A stretch of DNA of 64,000 nt from Clostridium estertheticum subsp. estertheticum (lineage in GTDB: Bacteria > Bacillota > Clostridia > Clostridiales > Clostridiaceae): the NCBI RefSeq assembly GCF_001877035.1, contig NZ_CP015756.1, positions 4,145,001 through 4,209,000 on the forward strand. The letters run 5' to 3'. Positions 1-9,156 of the stretch are shown here, piece by piece. Made by a program: the position numbers and the translations under genes. Within the stretch, counting starts at the first letter, position 1. Each line of letters starts with the position of its first letter. The notes below the pieces were generated by a model. That model was not told where the DNA came from. It saw nothing but the letters and a program-made list of their open reading frames with translations, and searched no databases.

Positions 1-61
1 CTATATCATACTTTCCAAGAGCGGCCATTTTCAATTTAGTTGCAGTTAATTTACTACTCAT
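1..61 (-). CDS. 5' end of an unrecognised gene (runs off the window)
   Basis: Twenty codons from an ATG at 61 read leftward off the window edge (MSSKLTATKLKMAALGKYDI). An AAAGGAG ribosome binding site lies seven bases upstream of the ATG, which supports a real start. Too little is visible to assign a family. Confidence 0.55.
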   Translation of the reverse strand, partial: MSSKLTATKLKMAALGKYDI

Positions 62-222
62 TTAACACTCTCCTTTCTATACTATACTTTTCAATAATAA
101 CTATTTAATACATGAAAACATAATCATATTTTGATATGAATAATTTATTAATCAATTTGCTCATATTGTTTTACTCATTAGATATACATTACCATTATGT
201 CAAACATTAAGAATGCTCCTAA

Positions 223-786
223 TTACTTCAATAAAGCTTTGGAAATCTCTTGTGTAATATCACGACCATTCTTATTATAGAATTTAATTTTGTTAGGGTC
301 AGAATATACAGATTGTGTTCCATTTGGAACTGCACAATAGGCCATATAAAATTCTTGCGAAGGAATACTAATTTTATATTCCTTGTTATCCACTGTTTCT
401 TTTACATATGAAATTTTTATATCAGGGTTTTTACCTTTCATAATAAGGTACTTTCCTTTATTGGTTTTATATATTTCCTCATAAAAGCAGCTATTTCCAC
501 CACCTGTACTTTCAATTTTATATTTATTATTAAGACCTTTGGTTAGTTCAGCATTTCCTAAAGTATTATTATTATCTATAAATATAATATATTTTTTATT
601 ATCAATATTTAATTCTTGTTTAATATCAATTTTTTTTACCGTTATTATAGGTCGATTAATAAATTGTATTATCTTGCTTTCTAATTGTCCCCTATCTTCT
701 GTGATTGTATATATTCGTGAGTATAATATTAATGATATACAAACTATTGCTACGATGCTTAATAAGAAAAAAGTCTTTTTTTTCAT
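223..786 (-). CDS. Hypothetical membrane-anchored protein
   Basis: The 187-residue product begins with a Lys-rich N-terminus and one hydrophobic segment (about residues 5-22), so it is probably a membrane-anchored extracellular protein or carries an uncleaved signal. The rest is polar, Lys/Asn-rich, with a central Gly-rich patch and two Cys (the second near residue 152). The ATG is preceded by a GGGGGG stretch. No family is recognised. It lies just downstream of the HD-domain gene on the same strand, possibly co-transcribed. Confidence 0.7.
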   Translation of the reverse strand: MKKKTFFLLSIVAIVCISLILYSRIYTITEDRGQLESKIIQFINRPIITVKKIDIKQELNIDNKKYIIFIDNNNTLGNAELTKGLNNKYKIESTGGGNSCFYEEIYKTNKGKYLIMKGKNPDIKISYVKETVDNKEYKISIPSQEFYMAYCAVPNGTQSVYSDPNKIKFYNKNGRDITQEISKALLK

Positions 787-807
787 AAGTCCCCCCTTTA
801 ATAAGTT

Positions 808-1305
808 CTACTCTTTTGCCATAAACATTTGATTACAAAGTTTTCGTCCTGAAACAGTTTTGAAAATTTTGTTACAAGTATTTTGTATAGTCTCTTTATC
901 ATTTTTATTTTCATATAAATTCACAAGGAAATCAGCCTCTACTAAAATCTGATAATCAATTCCATCTATATTTGAATAAGTATGATGGTTGGCTACTAAA
1001 TAACTTACCCTATCAATTACCTCCTTCTTAAATTCAAGTCTATTTAACAATTCTTCTGCATAAATAGGTCCTTCCTGTTCCTGAAGTTTACCATTACTTT
1101 TCCCATATTTTTTCATTGAAATTTTAATTCCTATGTCATGAACAATAGCTGCCACCTCTAAAATCTCCATATTATCAGATGAAATTTTCTCCATGCTACC
1201 AATTAGCTTAGCAAACTCATATACCTTTATAAAATGTTGAATTAACTCTGGCTCGCCTTCATCAAACTTAAACATTTCCAAAATTAAATTATTTATTTTA
1301 TTCAT
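808..1305 (-). CDS. HD-domain phosphohydrolase-like protein
   Basis: The product is a small HD-superfamily protein. It has the HD doublet in AAIVHDIGI and a downstream NHH motif, which together provide metal ligands in this family. Such small proteins hydrolyse phosphate esters, often nucleotides; the substrate here is unknown. An upstream in-frame ATG at 1338 exists, but the ATG at 1305 has a GGGGGG ribosome binding site seven bases away, so I choose 1305 (165 residues). The def and XRE genes are upstream on the same strand. Confidence 0.78.
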   Translation of the reverse strand: MNKINNLILEMFKFDEGEPELIQHFIKVYEFAKLIGSMEKISSDNMEILEVAAIVHDIGIKISMKKYGKSNGKLQEQEGPIYAEELLNRLEFKKEVIDRVSYLVANHHTYSNIDGIDYQILVEADFLVNLYENKNDKETIQNTCNKIFKTVSGRKLCNQMFMAKE

Positions 1306-1358
1306 ATTAATCCCCCCTATCAATAGATTTGGATTCATAGCAAAACTTCTTCAATTCA

Positions 1359-1811
1359 TTACTTTATATATTCAGTAACTAAATCAGTAAAAAGAATGCC
1401 TTCTAAATGGTCTATTTCATGGCAAAAACATTTTGCTAAATCTCCTGTACCGGTCAATATAATCTCATCACCATTTTCATTCAATGCTTTTACCGTTACC
1501 TTTGCAGGTCTTTTTAACTTTCCAAATGTATTTGGAATGCTTAAACAACCCTCTATAACTTCCTGAATACCTTCATGCTTAATTATCCTTGGATTAACTA
1601 GTTTTATAAGTCCTTCACCCATATCTATTACAACTAATCGTTTTAATATGCCTACTTGTGGTCCTGCTAAGCCTCCTCCATTTTCTGTATTATACATAGT
1701 TTCTGCCATATCATTTAGTATTTGTCTTATTTTATCATCTACCAATTCAACTATTCTGCTCTTTTTTCTTAATATTTCATCATCAAAAAATCTAATTTGT
1801 CTTAATGCCAT
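1359..1811 (-). CDS. def: Peptide deformylase
   Basis: Peptide deformylase removes the formyl group from the initiator methionine of nascent proteins. All three signature motifs are present: GGGLAGPQVG (motif 1), EGCLS with the metal-binding Cys (motif 2) and HEIDH with two His ligands and the catalytic Glu (motif 3). Length (150 residues) is typical of the short clostridial type. Motif 1 has Gly where Ala is usual (GLAAPQVG). The start overlaps the end of the upstream XRE regulator by 20 bases, so the two are translationally coupled. It is not next to fmt, so it may be a second copy. Confidence 0.93.
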   Translation of the reverse strand: MALRQIRFFDDEILRKKSRIVELVDDKIRQILNDMAETMYNTENGGGLAGPQVGILKRLVVIDMGEGLIKLVNPRIIKHEGIQEVIEGCLSIPNTFGKLKRPAKVTVKALNENGDEIILTGTGDLAKCFCHEIDHLEGILFTDLVTEYIK

Positions 1812-2049
1812 TTAAACTACACCCCCTACTTTGTTGTGCTCTTGATTTTCTTACACTTTCTTTAAAGAGAAAAATTTCCTCTATAGGACTATGGAATGTC
1901 TTACAAATATCATATGCTAACCATATAGATGGCTCAAATTTTTCTGTTTCAATAGAGTTAATTGCTTGTCTTGATACACCTACAAGTTCTCCTAATTGTT
2001 CTTGAGTTAATCCAAGTGATTCACGAAATTCTTTTACTCTATTTTTCAT
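1792..2049 (-). CDS. XRE-family helix-turn-helix regulator
   Basis: An 85-residue DNA-binding protein of the short Cro/CI-like type. Residues 5-60 form a classic HTH_3 domain (LTQEQLGELVGVSRQAINSIE), and the C-terminal tail is basic. Small regulators of this kind (YozG-like) usually bind DNA as dimers and often regulate their own operon. It overlaps def by 20 bases in another frame, so the two are one transcription unit, and def may be one of its targets. Confidence 0.88.
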   Translation of the reverse strand: MKNRVKEFRESLGLTQEQLGELVGVSRQAINSIETEKFEPSIWLAYDICKTFHSPIEEIFLFKESVRKSRAQQSRGCSLNGIKTN

Positions 2050-2210
2050 TAATCAACGCCTCCATAATGTTAACATTATATTGTAAAATATAACATTATT
2101 TTATTTTTATGTCAAGTTAACCTTACACAATATAGAATATCTTCGAATTTATCTACAATGATATATGCATCGCTCTTTTATGCTTTAGATAACCTTATAC
2201 AAATAAAAAC

Positions 2211-2242
2211 AACATGCTAATTAATTTTATAATTAGCATGTT
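2211..2242 (-). terminator. Rho-independent terminator
   Basis: A perfect 13-bp inverted repeat (AACATGCTAATTA and its complement) with a six-base loop lies downstream of the small membrane protein gene. A T-rich tract follows on the minus strand and also on the plus strand. Confidence 0.8.
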
Positions 2243-2288
2243 ATTTTTTATTGCTTCACTCTTATATTTTACAACATTTATGAATTTT

Positions 2289-2579
2289 TTATACGCCCCA
2301 AATGAGGGTTCCTACATACATAAGAATCATTGGCCAAAATAATAATATAACATTAATTGCTATTAAAAATACCCCTAATTTTGTTTTATGTTTAATTAAT
2401 CCAATTATTGAAAGGATTCCACCAATAATTGCAAATATAGATGGTCCGAAATATAATAATAGTCCTTCTAAACGAGTAGAATGGGTCGGTATTAGTTGGA
2501 TAAACTCATTTACTAATACTAAAATGGATACTATTAAAATGCCTAATGAACATTTTGTAAATATACTTTCTTTTTTCAT
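2289..2579 (-). CDS. Small three-helix membrane protein
   Basis: About 96 residues with three predicted membrane segments (roughly 11-28, 44-63 and 68-92) joined by short loops. It resembles the many uncharacterised small integral membrane proteins of clostridia; no function is recognised. An in-frame upstream start at 2621 exists, but ATG 2579 has a clean AAGGAGA site seven bases before it, so I use the shorter form. A terminator follows it. Confidence 0.72.
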   Translation of the reverse strand: MKKESIFTKCSLGILIVSILVLVNEFIQLIPTHSTRLEGLLLYFGPSIFAIIGGILSIIGLIKHKTKLGVFLIAINVILLFWPMILMYVGTLIWGV

Positions 2580-2692
2580 AGGCTGTCTCCTTAAATTAAA
2601 AATATTTTCACTTTTTTGCAATTTAGTTTATCACTTTCTTTATATGGCATAACTCTTAGATTCATATTAGAATAAATACATAATAATAATAC

Positions 2693-2960
2693 TTTCTCCA
2701 GAAGTGACTCCAATAAGAAGAGCAGAAACAATTGAAATTCTATTTAAAATTCTTCTCTTGCAAATATAAAATTCTCGTGAGACTGCTACAAGCAGTCTAG
2801 CGAACCGGCTGAAAGCCGAATGTGAGCACGTAACAATTAATAATTATTACGTGCCCCAGAGAGCGACCCAGAGGAAAGAGAATTTTCTATTTGCAAGAGA
2901 TTAGAATTTCTTAAATGAATTTCATGTTTCAATCTCTTATTGGAGTCACGCATGTGAAAG
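2693..2960. repeat. Family A inverted-repeat element, copy 1
   Basis: This non-coding stretch is one large imperfect palindrome. Its tips are a perfect 15-bp inverted repeat (GTGACTCCAATAAGA at 2704-2718, complement at 2935-2949), and the arms continue inward with mismatches to about 2775 and 2870. The core holds an 8-bp hairpin at 2780-2798, the linker AGCGAA, a 5-bp hairpin at 2806-2818 and a further hairpin (GCACGTAA with its complement). A second copy, in the other orientation, lies at 40445-40700. There is no ORF inside. It fills the gap between the small membrane protein and cbiT. Confidence 0.8.
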
Positions 2961-2977
2961 TAATATGGATACACTTT

Positions 2978-3541
2978 TTAATGTTTTCTTCCGGTCACAA
3001 TGAATATAGGATTATTAGCCATTAACATATAACTCTTTCCTTTTGTTTTACTTACCTGAATTTGTACACATTCCACTTCATAATTTAACTCTTTTAAAGC
3101 TTCCATAGCTTTGTATACATTGTTTATAGTTATAAAGTTTAAAACAATATTTTTGCCTTTTTTTAATTTATCTCCATACTTCTCAATAATATCAGCTATA
3201 TTTCCACCACTTCCACCTACAAATATAGCGTCAAATTCTCCTATTATGTTTGCCTCTATCTCCATAGCCTCTAAATTTATTATCTCAAGGTTACTTGTCT
3301 TAAATTTTTCTTTGTTTTGTTTCAAAACCTCTAATGCCTCATTATCTTTTTCTATAGCTATAACTTCACCATTTTTACATATCTGCGCTATCTGAATACT
3401 TACAGACCCTGTTCCAGCTCCAATATCTATAACTCTATAATCATCTTCAAGTTCTAGCTTTACTACACTTAATATTCTTACCTCTTCCTTCGTCATTGGG
3501 CAATTGCCCCGTATAAATTCATCATCTTTAATAAACCTCAT
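2978..3541 (-). CDS. cbiT: CbiT, cobalt-precorrin-6B C15-methyltransferase (decarboxylating)
   Basis: A class I SAM-dependent methyltransferase of the cobalamin pathway. It methylates C15 and removes the C12 acetate carboxyl of the corrin precursor in the anaerobic route. The SAM-binding glycine motif DIGAGTGSVSIQ lies at about residues 39-50, and FVGGSGG matches the family's later motif. The length of 187 residues is normal for stand-alone CbiT (CobL is the fused form). ATG has an AGGAGG site eight bases upstream. It stands apart from the hem/cob block, separated by an unrelated membrane protein gene; its partner cbiE is not in the window. Confidence 0.9.
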   Translation of the reverse strand: MRFIKDDEFIRGNCPMTKEEVRILSVVKLELEDDYRVIDIGAGTGSVSIQIAQICKNGEVIAIEKDNEALEVLKQNKEKFKTSNLEIINLEAMEIEANIIGEFDAIFVGGSGGNIADIIEKYGDKLKKGKNIVLNFITINNVYKAMEALKELNYEVECVQIQVSKTKGKSYMLMANNPIFIVTGRKH

Positions 3542-3644
3542 GTTTTTGGACCTCCTGATTTATTCCATTACAGTATATATTTCATTATACAACAGAAGCG
3601 TATACTTCAGAAATTTTCTTTTAACTTATACTGAAATTAATTTT

Positions 3645-5000
3645 TTACTTTTCACTATGATTTATAAACGCCGCTTCCTTAGCCTGTTTATCAGTAACTT
3701 GCTTTATTTCCCTAGATAATCTCCCACCACAGTTTCTACAAAAATTATCAGTTATATTGTTCACTTCACCACAGTTCCAGCAATACGTAATTTCTTTAAC
3801 GTTGTTTTCTTGATGTGGCTTTTTTCTTTGTTTGTTTTGAATTATCCTTTGTTTGTTAAACAACTTGACAACCCTATTTTTAAAATTAACGACATTTTCT
3901 GATTTAAAAAAATATTTTAATGCTATAAATGAAATAAATCCTGTAATTACTGTATCAATTAATACAATAGGTAAATTATTAAAAGAAGAAGGTATCATTA
4001 TTATCCTTATTATCATTACTAATTTCGAGATTGTAACAAATGAAAAAGCTATAGCAATGGCATTATATTTTTTCTTTGCAAAACATAAGATGCCTATAAC
4101 TAGTAATAATGAAATATTACCATCTATTAGCCCACTTGCCATAAATAAAGGATATATAATTACTATGAAGCATGCAAAGTATAAAATATATTCAACAAAT
4201 GGCATTATATATTTTAGAGTTTTAATGGAATATAATGCTCCCTCCATATCCTCCGATACTTCATCCAAGGTTAGTCCACTTGCTTTTTCCATAATAATTA
4301 AATTTTCTATTTCAATTTTATTTTTTTCCTTTGTAAAAAAATTGCAACTTGATTTCATTGATGAAACAATTAGCGTGTTATTTTGTGAGTTATCTTCATT
4401 TACATTACTAATTTTCTTATTTGTTGCAAATTGAACTACCATTCCAAATCCAGCAAACAAAATACCTATAATTATACTAGTTGCAAAGCTGCTTATGTCT
4501 AATACTTTAGCTAAACTTATTCCCGCAATTAATCCACCTGATAAACTTGTGGAAACAATTATTACTGGTCTTACAAAAAAAATACTTAATACTCCTAAAA
4601 CCAATGCCATAATAATTCCTAATGTAACCACTTGTGTAAGTACATAACCTAATAAAAATCCCATAAACCCACAAAGTATAAAAATACCTACTTTATACAA
4701 TTTAAATGTTATAAATGCACCTAGAAGTGCCGATAGTAAAACAATGAACATCGCCATCCCTGCATTGTCCGAACTAGTATTACTAACAACTCCACCCATT
4801 ATTCCAAATGTAAAAAAGCCACAAACAGTAACCCAAAACTTAAACAGCTTATACCCTAAGAAACATTGTAGGAATGTCAATAAAAACGTTACGATTGCAA
4901 TAATCCTTATACACTCGCTAGCAAAACCACTGATTCCAGTGGGATTTTCTACCATAAAGTTAAGCTGTTGTAAAACAGCCAAAAATCCAGATATTCGCAT
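3645..5000 (-). CDS. Multi-pass membrane protein with C-terminal zinc ribbon
   Basis: The N-terminal half has about seven hydrophobic segments with Gly-rich turns, similar to DUF4203/TMEM198-like membrane proteins. After a polar linker come further membrane segments. The C-terminus carries a soluble zinc ribbon with two CxxC pairs (CWNCGE and CRNCGG), probably cytoplasmic. The role is unknown. The longest reading frame starts at 5099, but ATG 5000 has an AGAGGAG site at good spacing and begins directly with the first membrane segment, so I use it (451 residues). It interrupts the cobalamin/haem gene block, which may be chance. Confidence 0.75.
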   Translation of the reverse strand: MRISGFLAVLQQLNFMVENPTGISGFASECIRIIAIVTFLLTFLQCFLGYKLFKFWVTVCGFFTFGIMGGVVSNTSSDNAGMAMFIVLLSALLGAFITFKLYKVGIFILCGFMGFLLGYVLTQVVTLGIIMALVLGVLSIFFVRPVIIVSTSLSGGLIAGISLAKVLDISSFATSIIIGILFAGFGMVVQFATNKKISNVNEDNSQNNTLIVSSMKSSCNFFTKEKNKIEIENLIIMEKASGLTLDEVSEDMEGALYSIKTLKYIMPFVEYILYFACFIVIIYPLFMASGLIDGNISLLLVIGILCFAKKKYNAIAIAFSFVTISKLVMIIRIIMIPSSFNNLPIVLIDTVITGFISFIALKYFFKSENVVNFKNRVVKLFNKQRIIQNKQRKKPHQENNVKEITYCWNCGEVNNITDNFCRNCGGRLSREIKQVTDKQAKEAAFINHSEK

Positions 5001-5126
5001 AAAACCACTCCTCTTATAATAATTTTGCATATGGTATATGAGATTATTTTTATACCACAATTTGTTTTCTCTTAATAGAGTATTCAACTTAATAAACATA
5101 TATTTATAACTTTTGTGAAAATCAAT

Positions 5127-5163
5127 AATTAAATAATCTTCTGGGTCACTGCAATATTAAATA
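5127..5163. repeat. Family C repeat fragment
   Basis: The sequence AATCTTCTGGGTCACTGCAA followed by TATTAAATAAC matches the unit CATCTCCTGGGTCGCTGCAA seen at 35042 with few changes. It lies beyond the hemL terminator and before the next gene. Confidence 0.6.
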
Positions 5164-5176
5164 ACCTATGTTTATT

Positions 5177-5223
5177 AAAAAAGTGCTCAAGTGATTTAAA
5201 ATTAATCACTTGAGCACTTTTTT
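5177..5223 (-). terminator. Terminator of the hem operon
   Basis: A perfect 20-bp inverted repeat (arms 5177-5196 and 5204-5223, seven-base loop) ends in a T-run on the minus strand, directly after hemL. It is also T-rich on the plus strand. Confidence 0.9.
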
Positions 5224-5254
5224 TTAAAAAATAAATAGGGTTATTCTTAACTTC

Positions 5255-6529
5255 TTATAATTCAAAACTCCTAAATGCCTCTAAGAATGATTCAATATCC
5301 TCATCCGTATGTTTAGTACATAAGAATATTGCTTCAAATTGAGAAGGTGCAATATTTATCCCACTTTTTATCATATGTTCAAAATATTTTGCAAATAATT
5401 TTGCATCACAAGTTTTAGCATCCTCAAAATTTCTAACTTCCCTCTTCTTTGTAAAGAAAGCTGTAATCATTGAGCCACATCTGTTGACTACCATAGGTAT
5501 ACCTTTTTCTTTTGCAATTTCTAGTAATCCCTTTTGAAGTTTTTGTGATAGCTTTTCCATGTTTTCATAAACACTTGGATTATTATAAAGCTTAGTTAAG
5601 CTTGCATAACCTGCTGCCATTACAACTGGATTTCCAGACATTGTACCAGCTTGATATACAGGTCCCATAGGTGATAACATCTCCATTATTTCTTTTTTAC
5701 CACCATAAGCACCACAAGGAAGTCCACCTCCCATGATTTTTGCATAAGTAATTAAATCAGGATAGATTCCATATATGCTTTGTGCACCTTTGTATGCTAC
5801 TCTAAATCCACTCATTACTTCGTCAAAAATAAGTAGACTATTATATTTATCACATATTTTTCTAAGTTCTAATAAAAACTCTTTCTCTGCTGGAATAACT
5901 CCCATATTACCTGCTACTGGTTCAATAATTACGCAAGCGATATCATCGCTATATTTCTCAAACAAAACTTTTACACTTTGTATATCATTGTAATTTGCTA
6001 TTAATGTATTTACAATGCTTTCTTTAGGAACCCCTGCGGAACCTGGTATTCCTTCAGTAAGCACTCCTGAACCTGCTTCGACTAAAAATCCACCAGCATG
6101 CCCGTGATAACATCCTGCAAATTTAATCATTTTATTCTTTTTTGTATAACCTCTTGCAAGTTTTACAACACTCATAGTAGCTTCTGTACCTGAATTAACC
6201 ATTCGAATCATCTCTACACTGTCTACAGTTGAGCAAATATGTTTTGCAAGTTTTAATTCTATCTCTGTAGATGCACCAAAAGCAATCGACTCTGCTGCAG
6301 TATTTTGTATAGCTTTTACTACATCGTCATCACAATGTCCAAGTATCATAGGACCCCAAGCACATACAAAATCTATGTATTTGTTACCCTCTTCATCATA
6401 AATGTAAGCACCCTTACCTTTCTTAATAATCGGAGGAGTTACATCTACATCTTTATATGCTCTTACTGGGCTATTAACACCACCAGGCATATACTTCTTT
6501 GATTCATTAAATATATCTAAATTTCTCAT
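5255..6529 (-). CDS. hemL: Glutamate-1-semialdehyde 2,1-aminomutase
   Basis: This PLP enzyme converts glutamate-1-semialdehyde to 5-aminolevulinate, the second step of the C5 tetrapyrrole route. Recognisable blocks are the N-terminal [11 protein letters not shown], the GTEATM phosphate-binding loop, [18 protein letters not shown] and [17 protein letters not shown] with the PLP Lys. Length of 424 residues is typical. It is the last gene of the cobQ-cbiB-hem operon and is followed by a strong terminator. Its partner HemA is encoded in the same operon, so ALA supply is coupled to corrinoid synthesis. Confidence 0.96.
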   Translation of the reverse strand: MRNLDIFNESKKYMPGGVNSPVRAYKDVDVTPPIIKKGKGAYIYDEEGNKYIDFVCAWGPMILGHCDDDVVKAIQNTAAESIAFGASTEIELKLAKHICSTVDSVEMIRMVNSGTEATMSVVKLARGYTKKNKMIKFAGCYHGHAGGFLVEAGSGVLTEGIPGSAGVPKESIVNTLIANYNDIQSVKVLFEKYSDDIACVIIEPVAGNMGVIPAEKEFLLELRKICDKYNSLLIFDEVMSGFRVAYKGAQSIYGIYPDLITYAKIMGGGLPCGAYGGKKEIMEMLSPMGPVYQAGTMSGNPVVMAAGYASLTKLYNNPSVYENMEKLSQKLQKGLLEIAKEKGIPMVVNRCGSMITAFFTKKREVRNFEDAKTCDAKLFAKYFEHMIKSGINIAPSQFEAIFLCTKHTDEDIESFLEAFRSFEL

Positions 6530-6630
6530 AGTAATTTCCTCTTTTCTAAATATTTGATTTTAGTCCTTTGCCCTCAATAGATATTTAAGACTCTATTATC
6601 TATAATAAATTGTAAACCTTAAGTTCACGA

Positions 6631-7596
6631 TTACTCCTTAAGCCACTTACATAAATCAATTGCATAATAAGTAATTATCATGTCTGCTCCTGCTCTTTTC
6701 ATAGATAAATGCATTTCCATAGCTATAGCTTTTTCATCAATAAAGCCCATCTTTGCAGCAGCTTTTACCATAGCAAACTCCCCACTAACACTATAAGCGG
6801 CTACTGGCACATCATGTTTATCCCTAGCCCATCTCACTACATCTAAATATGATAACGCTGGTTTTACCATTATTATATCTGCGCCCTCGCAAATATCAGC
6901 ATCTATTTCTCTCATGGCTTCTCTTATATTTGCTGGATCCATTTGATATGCTTTTCTATCTCCAAATTGTGGCGTTGAATTAGCCGCTTCTCTAAAGGGG
7001 CCATAAAACGCTGATGAATATTTTGCACTATAAGCCATTATTAATACATCTTTATATCCATTACTATCTAAAAGCTCTCTTATTGCAGCAACATGTCCAT
7101 CCATCATATCAGATGGCGCTACCATATCAGCTCCAGCCTCAGCATGAGATAATGCTATTTCTGCTATATATTTTAAACTCTTATCATTATCAACCTTTGT
7201 TCCCTCTAGTATTCCACAATGTCCATGACTTGTATATTCACACATACATACATCTGTTATTATAACTAAATCTTTCGATACTTCTCGAACTTTTTTAACT
7301 CCCCTTTGAATTATTCCATTTTTATCGTAAGCGCCACACCCTACTTCATCTTTATGATCTGGTAATCCGAATAAAATTACTCCGCGCACACCTACTTCGA
7401 TAACCTCTTCAATAATCTCATGGAGTCTATCTAAAGAAAAATGATAATTTCCTGGCATTGAAGATATCTCTTCTTTAATGTTTTCACCTTCCACTATAAA
7501 TATAGGAAATATAAAGTCTGATGAAGTTAATACTGTTTCACGCACTAAGTCTCTTATGTTTTTTGTTTCTCTTAATCTTCTATTTCTTTTAAACAA
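6631..7596 (-). CDS. hemB: Porphobilinogen synthase (ALA dehydratase)
   Basis: HemB condenses two 5-aminolevulinates to porphobilinogen. Both active-site lysines are visible, in MAYSAKYSS and IMVKPALSY. The segment DVCMCEYTSHGHCG holds three Cys, as in zinc-dependent HemB. Length of 321 residues is normal. The first codon is TTG (7594-7596), with AGGAG nine bases upstream and no better start nearby. It lies between cobA/hemD and hemL in the operon. Confidence 0.96.
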   Translation of the reverse strand: MFKRNRRLRETKNIRDLVRETVLTSSDFIFPIFIVEGENIKEEISSMPGNYHFSLDRLHEIIEEVIEVGVRGVILFGLPDHKDEVGCGAYDKNGIIQRGVKKVREVSKDLVIITDVCMCEYTSHGHCGILEGTKVDNDKSLKYIAEIALSHAEAGADMVAPSDMMDGHVAAIRELLDSNGYKDVLIMAYSAKYSSAFYGPFREAANSTPQFGDRKAYQMDPANIREAMREIDADICEGADIIMVKPALSYLDVVRWARDKHDVPVAAYSVSGEFAMVKAAAKMGFIDEKAIAMEMHLSMKRAGADMIITYYAIDLCKWLKE

Positions 7597-7667
7597 AGTT
7601 ATCCACTCCTAATTAAATATATTTTAATGTTATCCACAATTTATTATCATTTCGTGCAAATAAATCA

Positions 7668-9128
7668 TTATTTCATTTCTAAAAGTTTATTTATAACACC
7701 TTCTACGCTATAAACATCACATATAGTTGGGTTCACTCCTACGTCCATTAGCGCTTTTGCAGTTATTGGTCCTATAGCAATTGCTTTTTTAGATTGTATA
7801 GTTTCAATCCCTACCATATTAATCATATTTTTAACTGTTGATGGTGAAGTAAAGACTATTACATCTACATCTTTAATTTCATTATCCGATTTTAATTTGC
7901 CACAAATCGTTTCATAAGTGAAAACTTCCTCAACAATGCATCCTGCATTTCTTAATGCTTCAACTAAATAAGGCCTTGCATCTTTTGACCTAGGTACTAA
8001 CACCTTGTCATATTCTTTTACATAACCCCTCATTTTATCAAACAAACTTTCAGCAACAAAATGATCTGCCACAATATCTGGTATAATGCCTCTGTTTTCA
8101 ATGGCCTTTGCAGTAGCTGGTCCTATTGCTGCAACTTTAGCTTTAAGTTTTCTAACATCAAATTTAATATCTCTTAAGTAATCAAAAAAGTAATTCACTC
8201 CATTTACACTTGTTAATGTTATGAAATCATAACCCGTAAGCCTTCCCTTGCATTTATCTAAGTTGATTGAAGTATCTTTAAATTCAATAGAATTTATCTC
8301 AAGCACCTCTGCTCCTAAATCTATCAATTCTTCCCTTAATTCTTTTGCTTGGGCTTTTGACCTAGTTATACAAATATTCTTACCAAATAGCGGTTTCTTC
8401 TCATACCAATTAAATTGATCATTAAATTTAATTACTTCTCCTACTACAATAATGCAAGGAGAAGATATTTCTGCTTCTTGAACCTTGCCTATAATGTCAA
8501 TTAAAGTTCCTACTACCTTTTTTTGCTTAGATGTAGTTCCTCTCATTATTACTGCGCAAGGTGTGCTTTTATTTTTTCCATTGAATATAAGACTTTGTGC
8601 TATCTTTTCTAAGTTTTTAAATCCCATCATAAACACTAAAGTTCCACCAAGGCTTACAACTGCCTTCCAATCAATCTCTAGTTTTTCTGCACTCATCGCA
8701 GTGAATACATGAAAACTTTGAGCTATTCCTCTATGAGTTATAGGTATTCCAGCATAATTTAAGACTGCTATTGGTGAGGTTATTCCTGGTATAACTTCAA
8801 ACTCAATATTTTCGTGAAGAAGAGCTAAGGCTTCCTCTCCACCTCTTCCAAATACAAATGGATCTCCGCCCTTAATTCTTCCAACAATGTTACCTTCTTT
8901 AGCTAGAGTTACTAACATGTCATTTATTTCATCCTGAGTTTTATAATGACACCCTGGCTCTTTTCCACAATAATATATTAAGCAATCCGATTTTAAATAT
9001 TTAAGTATACTAGTGCTCGCTAGCCTATCATACATAACTGCTGTGCACTTTGAAAGCATTCTTATAGCTTTAAGAGTTATTAACTCCTCATCTCCTGGAC
9101 CGACACCCATTAGATAAACCTTTCCCAT
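7668..9128 (-). CDS. cobA-hemD: Fused uroporphyrinogen-III methyltransferase / uroporphyrinogen-III synthase
   Basis: Residues 1-240 are a SAM-dependent uroporphyrinogen-III C-methyltransferase (VGPGDEELITLKA, RLKGGDPFVFGRGGEE, GITS), which makes precorrin-2. Residues 250-486 are a HemD-type uroporphyrinogen-III synthase, which closes and inverts hydroxymethylbilane. Such fusions are common in clostridia and put two consecutive steps in one polypeptide. The frame is open three codons further up through a GTG at 9137, but AAGGAG lies eight bases before ATG 9128, which I take as the start. It sits between hemC and hemB in pathway-related order. Confidence 0.94.
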   Translation of the reverse strand: MGKVYLMGVGPGDEELITLKAIRMLSKCTAVMYDRLASTSILKYLKSDCLIYYCGKEPGCHYKTQDEINDMLVTLAKEGNIVGRIKGGDPFVFGRGGEEALALLHENIEFEVIPGITSPIAVLNYAGIPITHRGIAQSFHVFTAMSAEKLEIDWKAVVSLGGTLVFMMGFKNLEKIAQSLIFNGKNKSTPCAVIMRGTTSKQKKVVGTLIDIIGKVQEAEISSPCIIVVGEVIKFNDQFNWYEKKPLFGKNICITRSKAQAKELREELIDLGAEVLEINSIEFKDTSINLDKCKGRLTGYDFITLTSVNGVNYFFDYLRDIKFDVRKLKAKVAAIGPATAKAIENRGIIPDIVADHFVAESLFDKMRGYVKEYDKVLVPRSKDARPYLVEALRNAGCIVEEVFTYETICGKLKSDNEIKDVDVIVFTSPSTVKNMINMVGIETIQSKKAIAIGPITAKALMDVGVNPTICDVYSVEGVINKLLEMK

Positions 9129-9156
9129 TGTATCCACTCCTTATTTTTTCATAAGC

